Shown: in pieces, positions 1 to 12,711 of the stretch
How positions within the stretch are numbered: position 1 is the stretch's first letter
How the letters are laid out: every line of letters starts with the position of its first letter
NCBI RefSeq assembly: GCF_008801915.1
Contig: NZ_VZOV01000021.1
Coordinates: forward strand, 17,766-81,765
Reading direction: 5' to 3'
From: Cupriavidus gilardii
GTDB taxonomy: Bacteria > Pseudomonadota > Gammaproteobacteria > Burkholderiales > Burkholderiaceae
Length of the DNA stretch: 64,000 nt
The notes under the pieces: model-generated
What the model saw: the letters and a program-made list of their open reading frames with translations, nothing else
Database searches by the model: none
What the model was told of the DNA's origin: nothing
Program-made: the position numbers and the translations under genes

Positions 1-55
1 AGTGGCAATGCAGGTCGGCGTTGATGGCGTGGGAGGCGGCGTGGGAAGCGTGCAT
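1..55 (-). CDS. PHP-domain phosphoesterase, N-terminal fragment (cut by window edge)
   Basis: Only the first 18 codons lie in the window. Reading leftwards from an ATG at 55 gives a short leader and then N-A-D-L-H-C-H, the first metal-binding motif (D-x-H-x-H) of PHP-domain phosphoesterases, the family that includes the RNase AM/3',5'-nucleotide phosphatases of proteobacteria. A GGGAG sequence lies about 12 bases upstream of the ATG. The gene is divergent from the reductase starting at 256. The rest lies outside the window, so the exact subfamily is an inference from the motif position at the extreme N-terminus. Confidence 0.7.
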   Translation of the reverse strand, partial: MHASHAASHAINADLHCH

Positions 56-255
56 TCCGTCATTCTACTCCCGCGCCTTCGCGGTCAGCAGGGCCGGGGC
101 GCGGTGGCCCGCGCAGGGCGGTGCCGCGCCGCGCAAAGCCATGCCGGCAACGCTGGCGTAGCCGGAAGCGCGGCGGGGCCGGGGTATAGTGGACGCCTCC
201 CCAGTCTCTTCGCGGGCGTGCCGCCCTGGCGCACGCCGACCGCAACGATCCGATC

Positions 256-1350
256 ATGCAGAACTCCCATCCGGCCTCCCCCGCCCACGACGCTTCCTCC
301 CTCGCTGCAACGAACGCCGAGCCGGTCCGCACCGACGTGCTGATCGTCGGCGCCGGCCCGGTCGGCCTGTTCGCCGCCTTCCAGGCCAGGGTGCTGGGCC
401 TGCAATGCGAGATCGTCGATGTGCTGGACCGCGCCGGCGGCCAGTGCACCGAGCTCTATCCCGAGAAGCCGATCTACGACATCCCGGCCGTGCCGGGCTG
501 CCTGGCCCAGGAACTGGTCGACCGGCTGCTGGAACAGTGCGCGCCGTTCGCCGTGCCGATGCACTTCGGCCAGCGTGCCGAGAGCGTGCAGGAGCTGCCG
601 GGCGAGCCGCAGCGGCTGCGGGTCGCGACCGATGCCGGCAAGCGTTTCGACGTGGCCGCGGTGCTGATCTGCGCCGGCGCCGGCGCCTTCGCCCCGCAGC
701 GGGTGTCGCTGCCCGAAGCCGCGGCGCTGGAAGGCCGCCACCTGCACTATGCGGTGCGCGACGTGTCGCGCTTTGCCGGCAAGCGCGTGATTGTCGCCGG
801 CGGCGGCGATTCGGCGCTGGACTGGGCGCTGGCGCTGCGCAAGGTCGCCGCGCGGGTCACGCTGCTGCATCGGCGCGAAGGCTTCCGCGCGGCCGACCAT
901 ACCGTGGCCGAGATGCGCGCCGCGGTGGCGGCCGGCGAGATGGAGTTCGTTGTCGGCATGCTGGGCGCGCTGCAGACCGAGGGCGACACGCTGGTCGCGG
1001 CGCAGGTACGCACGCGCGAGGACACGCTGACGCTGCCGGCCGACGAACTGGTCGCGCTGTACGGCCTGGTGTCCGAACCGGGTCCGATCGCGCATTGGGA
1101 CCTCGACATGCGCGCCGGCCGCATCCTGGTCGATACGACCACCTACGAAAGCTCGCGCCGCGGCATCTTCGCCGCCGGCGACATCGCGTTCTATCCGAAC
1201 AAGCAGAAGCTGATCCTGTCGGGCTTCCACGAGGCCGCGCTGGCGTTGCGCCGCGCCTATCACTATGCCTTCCCCGACAAGGCACTGGTCCACGTGCACA
1301 CCAGCAACAACGCCGCGCTGAAGGAGGCGCTGACGCACGGCACCGATTGA
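256..1350 (+). CDS. Ferredoxin--NADP(+) reductase, type 2 (thioredoxin reductase-like)
   Basis: This 364-residue cytosolic flavoprotein is expected to pass electrons between NADPH and a ferredoxin or flavodoxin. An N-terminal FAD-binding G-x-G-x-x-G (GAGPVG, residues 32-37) is followed by the family motif GGQCTELYPEKPIYDIP near residue 62. A second nucleotide-binding motif (AGGGDSA, about residues 181-187) binds NADPH. The C-terminal GDIAFYPNKQKLILSGFHEAA is the second FAD-contacting segment. The CxxC of true thioredoxin reductases is absent, which separates this family from TrxB. The first roughly 25 residues are low-complexity, and no clear Shine-Dalgarno precedes the ATG, so the start could be a few codons off. 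It is monocistronic. The window's ferredoxin (34760-35098) is a possible but unproven partner. Confidence 0.9.
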   Translation: MQNSHPASPAHDASSLAATNAEPVRTDVLIVGAGPVGLFAAFQARVLGLQCEIVDVLDRAGGQCTELYPEKPIYDIPAVPGCLAQELVDRLLEQCAPFAVPMHFGQRAESVQELPGEPQRLRVATDAGKRFDVAAVLICAGAGAFAPQRVSLPEAAALEGRHLHYAVRDVSRFAGKRVIVAGGGDSALDWALALRKVAARVTLLHRREGFRAADHTVAEMRAAVAAGEMEFVVGMLGALQTEGDTLVAAQVRTREDTLTLPADELVALYGLVSEPGPIAHWDLDMRAGRILVDTTTYESSRRGIFAAGDIAFYPNKQKLILSGFHEAALALRRAYHYAFPDKALVHVHTSNNAALKEALTHGTD

Positions 1351-1357
1351 GGCAAGC

Positions 1358-1387
1358 AGGCCCCGGGACCCTCGGACCCTGGGGCCT
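1358..1387. terminator. Hairpin between convergent reductase and hydrolase genes
   Basis: AGGCCCC and GGGGCCT form the outer 7-bp stem, and additional GGG/CCC pairing lies inside. It lies between two convergent stop codons and could end transcription from both sides. There is no T-run on either side, so intrinsic termination is uncertain. Confidence 0.4.
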
Positions 1388-1397
1388 GGCGCGCAGG

Positions 1398-2291
1398 TCA
1401 GCCGCAGAACGACTCGATCAGCGCCGCGACCGCCTCGGGCTGGTCGTGGTGCAGCATGTGGCCGGCGTCGTCGACGATCACCTCGCGGAAATCGCGGAAC
1501 GCGGCGAAGCGCTGCTTGAATTCCGCGATGCTCTGCTTGTGGGCGATATGGCGCAGCGTCTCCGAGTCGCGCGCCTCGACGTGCAGCACCGGCGCCGTCG
1601 CGGCTGCCCAGATCGCCATCGCCTCGTCCACGCGATACAGCACCGGGTTGATCATCTTGTGCGCGGGGTCGCCGAGGATTTCCCAGCGGCCCGCTTCGTT
1701 GCGACGCGACCAGTGTTCGGCCAGAAACGCCGCGCGATCGTCGCGCAGCCGCGGATTGGTCTTCTTCAGCCGCGCCGCGACCGCCTCGACGCTGTCGTAG
1801 GTCTTCAGCGTCGGCGGATCGCGCAATTCGTCGAGCCAGCGGGCATACCGCCGCGGCGCCTGCTCCGGCCGCGTGGCGGTCATGCCGAAACCTTCCAGGT
1901 CCACCACGCGGCGCACCCGCTCCGGACGCACGCCGGCGTAGAAGCACGCGATATTCGCGCCCATGCTGTGGCCGACCAGGTCGACCGCGCCGTCGGGCTG
2001 ATAGTGGTCGAGCAGGACTTCCAGATCGGCCAGATAGTCGGGAAACCAGTACGAGTCCGTGCCCGGATGGCCGGTCGGCCAGCCGCTGCGGCCGAAGCCG
2101 CGCCAGTCCGGCGCGATCGCATGCCAGCGGCCGCGCAGCGCGTCGACCAGGAACTGGAACGAGGCGGCCACGTCCATCCAGCCATGCAGCAGGAACAGCT
2201 TCGGCGCGCCCGGTTCGCCCCAGTGGCGCACGTGGTAATCGAGGCCACGCACCGTGATACATTCGGAGCGCGATGTGTCGCGGATCGTCAT
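1398..2291 (-). CDS. Alpha/beta hydrolase
   Basis: The 297-residue protein has the alpha/beta-hydrolase fold signature. LHGWMD near residue 35 supplies the oxyanion hole, the nucleophile elbow is GHSMG with Ser109, and the C-terminal GHMLHHDQPE has His278 as the probable catalytic histidine. The start is the ATG giving MTIRDTSRSE; longer readings into the neighbouring synthetase are overlapping-frame artefacts. The substrate cannot be read from the sequence. It is divergent from an acyl-CoA synthetase across a 243-bp region with a strong palindrome (2411-2432), so an ester or thioester connected with fatty-acid metabolism is a reasonable guess, not a demonstration. Confidence 0.85.
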   Translation of the reverse strand: MTIRDTSRSECITVRGLDYHVRHWGEPGAPKLFLLHGWMDVAASFQFLVDALRGRWHAIAPDWRGFGRSGWPTGHPGTDSYWFPDYLADLEVLLDHYQPDGAVDLVGHSMGANIACFYAGVRPERVRRVVDLEGFGMTATRPEQAPRRYARWLDELRDPPTLKTYDSVEAVAARLKKTNPRLRDDRAAFLAEHWSRRNEAGRWEILGDPAHKMINPVLYRVDEAMAIWAAATAPVLHVEARDSETLRHIAHKQSIAEFKQRFAAFRDFREVIVDDAGHMLHHDQPEAVAALIESFCG

Positions 2292-2410
2292 GGTCTGCCC
2301 TGTCTGCCTGTCGGCTGTGTGGTTGCGGCGATGGCTCGGTCTGTCGCGATGGTTGTCGCGATCGCCGATGCCATCGTCGATGGCGATGGTTGCCATTCCG
2401 GAAGTCGAGA

Positions 2411-2432
2411 AAATCGAACGCTCGTTCGATTT
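2411..2432. promoter_or_regulatory. TetR-type palindromic operator candidate
   Basis: Perfect 10-bp arms (AAATCGAACG at 2411-2420 and CGTTCGATTT at 2423-2432) are separated by CT. The A/T-flanked GAACG-N2-CGTTC form is typical of operators for TetR-family regulators of fatty-acid and branched-chain acyl-CoA genes. It sits 102 bp upstream of the acyl-CoA synthetase ATG and 119 bp upstream of the hydrolase ATG. No regulator gene is adjacent, so the cognate protein would be encoded elsewhere. Confidence 0.6.
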
Positions 2433-2534
2433 ATCGCGATTGTAGCCACAAGCGTGTCCGCGACGCCAGCCAGCATGCCAACCGGATCCGTGGCGCACGA
2501 CGCCACGGGCACAAAGAAAAGAACGGAGACCACC

Positions 2535-4307
2535 ATGGCCGCATCCTCGCTGCCGGACAGCCGGCGCGACGACTATCCCGCGCTCTACCGCGACTTCCGC
2601 TGGCACGTTCCCGAGTACTTCAATCTGGCCGAAGCCTGCTGCGGCCGCTGGGCGCGCGACCCCGCCACGCGCGACCGCATCGCCGTCCATACCGAGCACG
2701 AGGACGGGCGGCGCGCCGCGCATCGCTACGGCGAGATCCAGCGCGATGCCAACCGGCTGTCGCACGCGCTGCGCCAGCTCGGGGTCCGGCGCGGCGACCG
2801 CGTCGCGATCGTGATGCCGCAGCGGATCGAGACCGTGGTCGCCCACATGGCGGTCTACCAGCTCGGCGCGATCGCGATGCCGCTGTCGATGCTGTTCGGC
2901 CCCGAGGCGCTGGGCTATCGGCTGCAGCACAGCGAGGCCTGCGTGGCGATCGCCGACGAGACCTCGATCGACAACCTGCTGGCCGCGCGCGGCGACTGCC
3001 CGGCGCTGCAGGCCGTGATCGCCGTCGGCGACGCGGCGGGCCGGGGCGACCGCGATTGGGATGCGGCGCTGGCGGACCAGGCCGACGAATTCTCCGCCGA
3101 GCGCACCAAGGCCGACGAGGCGGCGGTGCTGATCTACACCAGCGGCACCACCGGCCCGCCCAAGGGCGCGCTGCTGCCCCACCGCGCGCTGATCGGCAAC
3201 CTGACCGGCTTCGTCTGCTCGCAGAACTGGTACCCGCGCGAGGACGATGTGTTCTGGAGCCCCGCCGACTGGGCCTGGACCGGCGGGCTGTGGGACGCGC
3301 TGATGCCGGCGCTGTATTTCGGCAAGCCGATCGTCGGCTACCAGGGCCGCTTCTCGCCCGAGGTCGCCTTCGGCCTGATGGAGCGCTACCGCGTCACCAA
3401 CACCTTCCTGTTCCCGACCGCGCTCAAGCAGATGATGAAGGCCTGCCCGGCCCCGCGCGAGCGCTACGACCTGCGGCTGCGCGCGCTGATGAGCGCCGGC
3501 GAGGCGGTCGGCCAGACGGTGTTCGACTGGTGCCGCGAAGCCTTCGGCGTGATCGTCAACGAGATGTTCGGCCAGACCGAGATCAACTACATCGTCGGCA
3601 ACTGCACCGCGCAATACGACGACGACCAGCTCGGCTGGCCGGCGCGGCCGGGGTCGATGGGCCGGCCCTATCCGGGCCACCGTGTCGCCGTGGTCGACGA
3701 CGAAGGCCGCCCCTGCCGGCCCGGCGAGGACGGCGAGGTGGCGGTCTGCACCACCGATCTCCACGGCCATCCCGATCCGGTGTTCTTCCTTGGCTACTGG
3801 AAGAACGAGACGGCCACCGAGGGCAAGTTCCTCGAGCACGATGGCCTGCGCTGGTGCCGCACCGGCGACCTCGCGCGCGTCGATGAGGACGGCTATCTGT
3901 GGTACCAGGGGCGTGCCGACGACGTCTTCAAGTCCTCGGGCTACCGGATCGGACCCAGCGAGATCGAGAACTGCCTGCTCAAGCATCCGGCGGTGTCGAA
4001 CTGCGCCGTGGTGCCGTCGCCGGACCCCGAGCGCGGCGCCATCGTCAAGGCCTTCATCGTGCTGACCCCGGGCATGCCGCGCTCGGCCGAGGCCGAGGCC
4101 GCGCTGGTCGCCGAATTGCAGCAGCATGTGCGCGGGCAGCTGGCGCCGTACGAGTACCCGAAGGCGATCGCCTTCATCGATCAATTGCCGATGACCACCA
4201 CCGGCAAGATCCAGCGCCGCGTGCTGCGGCTGCAGGAGGAAGAGGCGGCGCGGCAGCGTGCGAACGGCGGCCAACGCGCCGAGACCGCTGCCGTCGGCAA
4301 CGGCTAG
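2535..4307 (+). CDS. AMP-dependent acyl-CoA synthetase (acetyl/medium-chain type)
   Basis: This 590-residue ANL-superfamily enzyme should activate a carboxylic acid with ATP and load it on CoA. The P-loop YTSGTTGPPKG is at about residues 201-211, the adenine-binding segment is NEMFGQTEIN, the hinge region is RTGDLARVDEDGYLWYQGR, and the C-terminal catalytic lysine is Lys558 in TTTGKIQRR. A good GGAG lies 7-10 bases before the ATG. Length and motifs fit the acetyl/medium-chain acyl-CoA synthetase branch, and the exact acid is unknown. Its TAG stop shares the CTAG tetranucleotide with the stop of the convergent DUF455 gene. Confidence 0.92.
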   Translation: MAASSLPDSRRDDYPALYRDFRWHVPEYFNLAEACCGRWARDPATRDRIAVHTEHEDGRRAAHRYGEIQRDANRLSHALRQLGVRRGDRVAIVMPQRIETVVAHMAVYQLGAIAMPLSMLFGPEALGYRLQHSEACVAIADETSIDNLLAARGDCPALQAVIAVGDAAGRGDRDWDAALADQADEFSAERTKADEAAVLIYTSGTTGPPKGALLPHRALIGNLTGFVCSQNWYPREDDVFWSPADWAWTGGLWDALMPALYFGKPIVGYQGRFSPEVAFGLMERYRVTNTFLFPTALKQMMKACPAPRERYDLRLRALMSAGEAVGQTVFDWCREAFGVIVNEMFGQTEINYIVGNCTAQYDDDQLGWPARPGSMGRPYPGHRVAVVDDEGRPCRPGEDGEVAVCTTDLHGHPDPVFFLGYWKNETATEGKFLEHDGLRWCRTGDLARVDEDGYLWYQGRADDVFKSSGYRIGPSEIENCLLKHPAVSNCAVVPSPDPERGAIVKAFIVLTPGMPRSAEAEAALVAELQQHVRGQLAPYEYPKAIAFIDQLPMTTTGKIQRRVLRLQEEEAARQRANGGQRAETAAVGNG

Positions 4308-5188
4308 CCGGCGCTGCCGGTCAGCCAGGCCAGCTCGTCCTCGTCGAAGCCGGCCGCGCGGCGCGCCGGCAGATTGAACGGCGGCCGCAGCCGCGGCGCC
4401 TGGTGGCGCTCGGCCAGCTCGGCGTAGGTCGCCACCGGGTCCAGGCCCCGCTCGGCGCACAGCCAGCGATACCACCGGTTGCCGATCGCGACGTGGCCGA
4501 CCTCGTCGCGCAGGATGATGTCGATGATGGCCGCCGCCTCGGCATCGCCGGCGTCGGCCAGCCGGGTGCGGACCACCGGAGAGGCATCGAGCCCGCGCGC
4601 CTCCAGCGTGCGCGGCACCAGCGCCATGCGCGCCAGCACGTCGCCGGCGGTGCGGTCCGCCATTTCCCACAGGCTGTTGTGCGCCGGGAAATCGCCGTAG
4701 GCGAAGCCCAGCTGGCGCAGGTGCGCGGCCAGCAGCGTGAAATGCAGCGCCTCCTCGTCGGCGACCTGCAGCCAGTCCCGGTAATACGCCGCCGGCATGC
4801 CGGCGAAGCGCCAGACCGCATCGAGCGCCAGATTGATCGCGTTGAATTCGATATGCGCGAGCGCGTGGATCAGCACCGCGCGTCCCGCCGGGCTCTGCAG
4901 CGAGCCGCGCCGCTCGACCTTCTGCGGCGGCACCAGCTCCGGGCGCGCCGGGCGCCCGGGCACCGGGACAGCGGCTTCGAGCATCAGGCCGGCCCCGATG
5001 GCGTCATCGCCCGCCTCCAGTGCGGCCGCGCGCAACGCGCGGGCCGCGGCCGCCTTGGCGGCGGGATCCGGCTCGGCCAGCACGGCGAGCGCGCGCTGGC
5101 GCAGAGAAAGCGGTGAAGAGGTCGCACCTGGGTCGTTCGGCGCCGCGATATCGCGGTTCGGGGCGGGTTCGGCAGCGTAGGCGGGCAT
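4304..5188 (-). CDS. DUF455 family ferritin-like protein
   Basis: The 294-residue protein has helical segments with metal-ligand spacing as in di-iron ferritin-like proteins: HALAHIEFNAINLALDA, DEEALHFTLLAAHL and RDEVGHVAIGNRWY. This is the DUF455 family; members are often annotated as tRNA-hydroxylase-like or rhamnan-like, but no role is established. The N-terminal 40 residues are Ala/Pro-rich, so the start at 5188 is provisional. A TACAAT-like -10 can be read on the minus strand at 5213-5218. It overlaps the convergent synthetase by the 4 bases CTAG. Confidence 0.85.
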   Translation of the reverse strand: MPAYAAEPAPNRDIAAPNDPGATSSPLSLRQRALAVLAEPDPAAKAAAARALRAAALEAGDDAIGAGLMLEAAVPVPGRPARPELVPPQKVERRGSLQSPAGRAVLIHALAHIEFNAINLALDAVWRFAGMPAAYYRDWLQVADEEALHFTLLAAHLRQLGFAYGDFPAHNSLWEMADRTAGDVLARMALVPRTLEARGLDASPVVRTRLADAGDAEAAAIIDIILRDEVGHVAIGNRWYRWLCAERGLDPVATYAELAERHQAPRLRPPFNLPARRAAGFDEDELAWLTGSAG

Positions 5189-5396
5189 GGGCGTAAAATC
5201 CGGTCTGCCGCCATTGTAGAGCCCCGCCGGCAGCGGCCGGCCGCACGGCCCACGGCCGTCCACGGGCACCGCCGCGGCGCCTGCGCCCTGCCTTGCCGGT
5301 CGTGCGGCCCGGCAAGCGCTGCAACGGCACGCTGTCACGCCCTTTAAGGCACGGCCGCCATCCCCATCTAGAAACGAACCCCGTACAGGAGACCTC

Positions 5397-5921
5397 ATGT
5401 CGCTTTACCAGCTCGGCGATACCGCCCCTTCCATCGATGCCGACGCCTACGTGGCCGCCGAAGCCACCGTGATCGGCAACGTGACGCTCAAGGCGCGAGC
5501 CAGCGTCTGGCCGGGCGCGGTGATCCGGGGCGACAACGAACCGATCGTCGTCGGCGAAGCGACCAACGTCCAGGAAGGCGCCGTGCTGCATACCGACCGG
5601 GGCTGCCCGCTGACGATCGGCGACCGCGTCACCATCGGCCACCAGGCCATGCTGCACGGCTGCACGATCGGCGAAGGCGCGCTGATCGGCATTCAGGCGG
5701 TGGTGCTGAACCGCGCGGTGATCGGCAAGGAATGCCTGGTCGGCGCCGGCGCCATCGTCACCGAAGGCAAGGTGTTCCCCGATCGCACGCTGATCCTGGG
5801 CGCCCCGGCCAAGGCGGTACGCGAACTGAGCGACGAGGAAGTGGCGGGCCTGTACCGCAACACCGACACGTATGCGGCACGCCAGGCCGTCTACAGGAAG
5901 GAATTGAAACGCATCGGCTGA
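5397..5921 (+). CDS. Gamma-class carbonic anhydrase family protein
   Basis: The 174-residue hexapeptide-repeat protein is predicted to fold as a left-handed beta-helix and trimerise. The three zinc-ligand histidines of the Cam/YrdA family are present as His65 (VLHTD) and His82 and His87 (IGHQAMLHG). Repeated [LIV]-G-x-x-x-x units run from about residue 22 to 130. AGGAG lies 6-10 bases before the ATG. Many bacterial YrdA-type homologues lack measurable carbonic anhydrase activity, so activity should not be assumed. The hslO gene begins 29 bp downstream, which suggests co-transcription. Confidence 0.9.
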   Translation: MSLYQLGDTAPSIDADAYVAAEATVIGNVTLKARASVWPGAVIRGDNEPIVVGEATNVQEGAVLHTDRGCPLTIGDRVTIGHQAMLHGCTIGEGALIGIQAVVLNRAVIGKECLVGAGAIVTEGKVFPDRTLILGAPAKAVRELSDEEVAGLYRNTDTYAARQAVYRKELKRIG

Positions 5922-5950
5922 GCCCAAGCGCCAGCCGATCCCACCGATGG

Positions 5951-6985
5951 ATGATCGTGACTGAAACCCAAACCCCGGACACCCTGCAGAAATTCCTGTT
6001 CGACGCCGCCCCGGTGCGCGGCGAGCTGGTGCGGCTGCAATCGACCTGGCAGGAAGCGCTGGAGCGCCATCACTATCCGGCGCCGGTGCGCCGCCTGCTC
6101 GGCGAGATGATGGCCGCCGCGGCGCTGCTGTCGGCCAACCTGAAGTTCAACGGCGCGCTGGTGATGCAGCTGCATGGCGACGGACCGGTGCGGATGCTGG
6201 TGGTCGAATGCCTGTCCGACCTGTCGCTGCGCGGTACCGCCAAGCTGGCCGAAGGCGTCGAGATCGCCGACGATGCCACGCTGGCCGAGCTGGTCAACGT
6301 GCATGGCCAGGGACGCTTTGCCATCACGCTGGACCCGCACGACAAGCTGCCTGGCCAGCAACCCTACCAGGGCATCGTGCCGCTGGCCGACGCCCATGGA
6401 CCGCTGGGCTCGATCAGCGCCGTGCTCGAGCACTATATGCAGGCTTCGGAGCAGCTCGACACGCGGCTGTGGCTGGCCGCCGACGACCGCGTCGCGGCCG
6501 GCATGCTGCTGCAGAAGCTGCCGTCCTACGGCGGCACGATGGAAGGCAGGCCCGGCCGCCCGCCCGCCCAGGTCGGCGAAACCGGCGCGCCGCTGTCGGC
6601 TCACGGCCGCGCCCAGGATCTCGATACCTGGGACCGGGCCTGCCAGCTCGGCGCCACGCTGAAGACCGAGGAACTGCTGGCCGAGCAGCCCGATACGCTG
6701 CTGCGGCGGCTGTTCTGGGAGGATCTGCAGGACGCCGGGCTGCGCGTGTTCGAACCCGGTACGCCGCATTTCCGCTGCTCGTGCTCGCGCACCAAGGTCG
6801 CCAACATGCTGCAGTCGCTGGGCCAGGCCGAGGTCGACGACATCATCGCCGAGCGCGGCTCGGTCGAGATCCATTGCGACTTCTGCGGCCAGCAGTACCG
6901 CTTCGACCCGGTCGACTGCGCGCAGCTGTTCAGCGGCGCCGCGATGCCGGCGGGTGTCGGCGAGGGCGCGGGGCATCGGCACTGA
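5951..6985 (+). CDS. hslO: Hsp33 redox-regulated chaperone
   Basis: The 344-residue cytoplasmic holdase is activated by oxidation and zinc release. The N-terminal domain is followed by the C-terminal zinc switch with the family spacing C-x-C (Cys276, Cys278) and C-x-x-C (Cys309, Cys312). It is somewhat longer than E. coli Hsp33 (about 290), mostly because of a Pro/Gly-rich insert near residues 195-215. An ATG at 5951 and an in-frame GTG at 5957 are both possible starts. The latter gives the common MTETQT-type N-terminus. Confidence 0.95.
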   Translation: MIVTETQTPDTLQKFLFDAAPVRGELVRLQSTWQEALERHHYPAPVRRLLGEMMAAAALLSANLKFNGALVMQLHGDGPVRMLVVECLSDLSLRGTAKLAEGVEIADDATLAELVNVHGQGRFAITLDPHDKLPGQQPYQGIVPLADAHGPLGSISAVLEHYMQASEQLDTRLWLAADDRVAAGMLLQKLPSYGGTMEGRPGRPPAQVGETGAPLSAHGRAQDLDTWDRACQLGATLKTEELLAEQPDTLLRRLFWEDLQDAGLRVFEPGTPHFRCSCSRTKVANMLQSLGQAEVDDIIAERGSVEIHCDFCGQQYRFDPVDCAQLFSGAAMPAGVGEGAGHRH

Positions 6986-7003
6986 GTGCGAGGACGGTGT
7001 TCT

Positions 7004-7099
7004 CCCTCTCCCCTCAGGGAGAGGGGGCCGTTTCAGGCCCCGGTGCCATATTGACCGCCGTTGCCCTCCCCCCGACCCTCTCCCGCAAGCGGACAGGGG
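7004..7099. repeat. Two extragenic CCCTCTCCC palindromes
   Basis: The first copy is CCCTCTCCC (7004-7012), loop CTCA, GGGAGAGGG (7017-7025). A second, degenerate copy follows at 7076-7099, with CCCTCTCCCGC facing GCGGACAGGGG. A third, perfect relative occurs at 37725-37746. These are short dispersed extragenic palindromes. The first lies just after the hslO stop and may also act as its transcript end. Confidence 0.65.
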
Positions 7100-7200
7100 A
7101 AAACCCCCGCCAGCGCGCTGCCATCGCAAACTTTGCGCGCTCACTAAAATCAAAGTCAACAAAGTCTTACCCGCTCTCCCCGCACCGCCTGGAGGTCATC

Positions 7201-7608
7201 ATGCCGGCCATCCCTTCGTCGATCCGTGTTGCATTGCTGGCCGCGCCGCTGATGCTGGCCGCGGGGTGCGCCGCCAATCTGCCGCGCGACGTCAACGGTT
7301 CGCCGCCGACCGCCCGGCTGGCGCCCGATAGCGGCTCGCGCGCACCGGCCGCACCGCTGAGCCCGGAGGAACGCAAGCGGCTGGACGCGCTGAACAAGCA
7401 GGTGCTGCGCGAGCAGGAAGCCGCGATCGCGCGCGACCAGCAGGCGCAGGCATGGGCGCGCGCGTCGACCTACGCCTATCCGGCGTATCCACTGTCGAGC
7501 TGGAGCCTGTACTACGGAGGATGGGGCCGCGGCCGCTGGGGCGGCGGCGTCAGCATCGGGGCGCCCGGCTATTGGGGCTGGGGCGGCTATCCGTACTGGT
7601 GGTGGTGA
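7201..7608 (+). CDS. Small lipoprotein with Gly/Tyr/Trp-rich C-terminus
   Basis: I recognise no named family in this 135-residue protein. A signal peptide ends in a lipobox LAAGC with Cys23 as the lipidation site, so it should be anchored in the envelope. Residues 25-50 are Pro/Ala/Ser-rich, 52-82 are charged and helical (SPEERKRLDALNKQV), and the last 35 residues are rich in Gly, Tyr and Trp, ending in three tryptophans. GGAGG stands 7 bases before the ATG. The gene is preceded by extragenic palindromes and converges on ftsB. Confidence 0.8.
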   Translation: MPAIPSSIRVALLAAPLMLAAGCAANLPRDVNGSPPTARLAPDSGSRAPAAPLSPEERKRLDALNKQVLREQEAAIARDQQAQAWARASTYAYPAYPLSSWSLYYGGWGRGRWGGGVSIGAPGYWGWGGYPYWWW

Positions 7609-7752
7609 AGCGCTGGTCGGGAATCGGGCCGTGGTGAAGCGGCCCTGGTGACGCGGGCGCCGGTGAAACGGCTGGATGCGAAGGCCGAGCCCGCGAGAGC
7701 CTGCTGCTCGGTGGCCCGCTCCGGGGCCGCTCGATGGCCGCTCTGGGGCCGC

Positions 7753-8094
7753 TCAGTGCCCGCCGGAACCCGGCTTGGTCGCCGGAGGCGGCGGCAGCGG
7801 CGGCGTGGCGCTGACCTTGGGGGCCGGCGCGACGAACTGGATGAACACTTCGCCGTCCTTGACCATGCCGAGCTCGTAGCGCGCCCGTTCCTCGACCGCG
7901 CCGGTGCCGTCCTGCAGGTCCAGCACCTCGCCCTCGAGCTTGGCGTTGCGGCGCTTGAGCTGTTCGTTGCGGGCGGTCTGTTCGCCGACCTGCTTGTTCA
8001 ATTCCCACACGCGCAACCAGCCGCCCTTGCCCAGCCACAGGGGATACTGGATCGCGAGCAGCACCACGAACAACAGCAGCGTAATCAGGCGCAT
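7753..8094 (-). CDS. ftsB: Cell division protein FtsB
   Basis: The 113-residue bitopic inner-membrane protein belongs to the FtsQLB divisome complex. Residues 1-20 form one transmembrane helix ([20 protein letters not shown]), followed by a periplasmic coiled coil (about 30-70, [27 protein letters not shown]) and the conserved ARYELGM region. The C-terminal 25 residues are Pro-rich. The ATG at 8094 is preferred over an in-frame TTG two codons upstream. It lies 91 bp downstream of eno, the usual proteobacterial arrangement. Confidence 0.93.
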   Translation of the reverse strand: MRLITLLLFVVLLAIQYPLWLGKGGWLRVWELNKQVGEQTARNEQLKRRNAKLEGEVLDLQDGTGAVEERARYELGMVKDGEVFIQFVAPAPKVSATPPLPPPPATKPGSGGH

Positions 8095-8185
8095 GGGCAA
8101 TTAGAAATCGGACGACTTGGCGGTGGCGGCGGGGGCGCAAGAGGCGCGGCGGCCGGGGCCGCCGCACACCCGCCGACTCCCGGGC

Positions 8186-9896
<1,711 letters not shown>

Positions 9897-9928
9897 GCGT
9901 ATCTCCAGGATGAATCTTATGGTTGTCA

Positions 9929-9957
9929 ACGTTGCCGCCGGATGACGGCGGCAACGT
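9929..9957 (-). terminator. 12-bp hairpin between kdsA and the DUF1330 gene
   Basis: ACGTTGCCGCCG and CGGCGGCAACGT pair perfectly around the loop GATGA. It lies downstream of kdsA and 33 bases upstream of the DUF1330 ATG. It is not followed by a T-run on the minus strand, so it may be an attenuator or processing site rather than a full terminator. Confidence 0.5.
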
Positions 9958-10024
9958 GCGGAATCGGTGATCGGCGAGAAAGCCGTTGCAGCTGACGATG
10001 GGCGGCTGGCGGTTGCGCAGGCGC

Positions 10025-10894
<870 letters not shown>

Positions 10895-10919
10895 CTTGCT
10901 CTCCTGCTATGCGGCCGCT

Positions 10920-12607
<1,688 letters not shown>

Positions 12608-12711
12608 CATGAGCGGGGCCGGATGGACCGGCGGAATCGGCGTGCCGGACTGTGCGCTCGCGTGTCGTTTCGGCGGCGGACCGGGCCTTGCACGAGGCGC
12701 CGCCATCCCGT

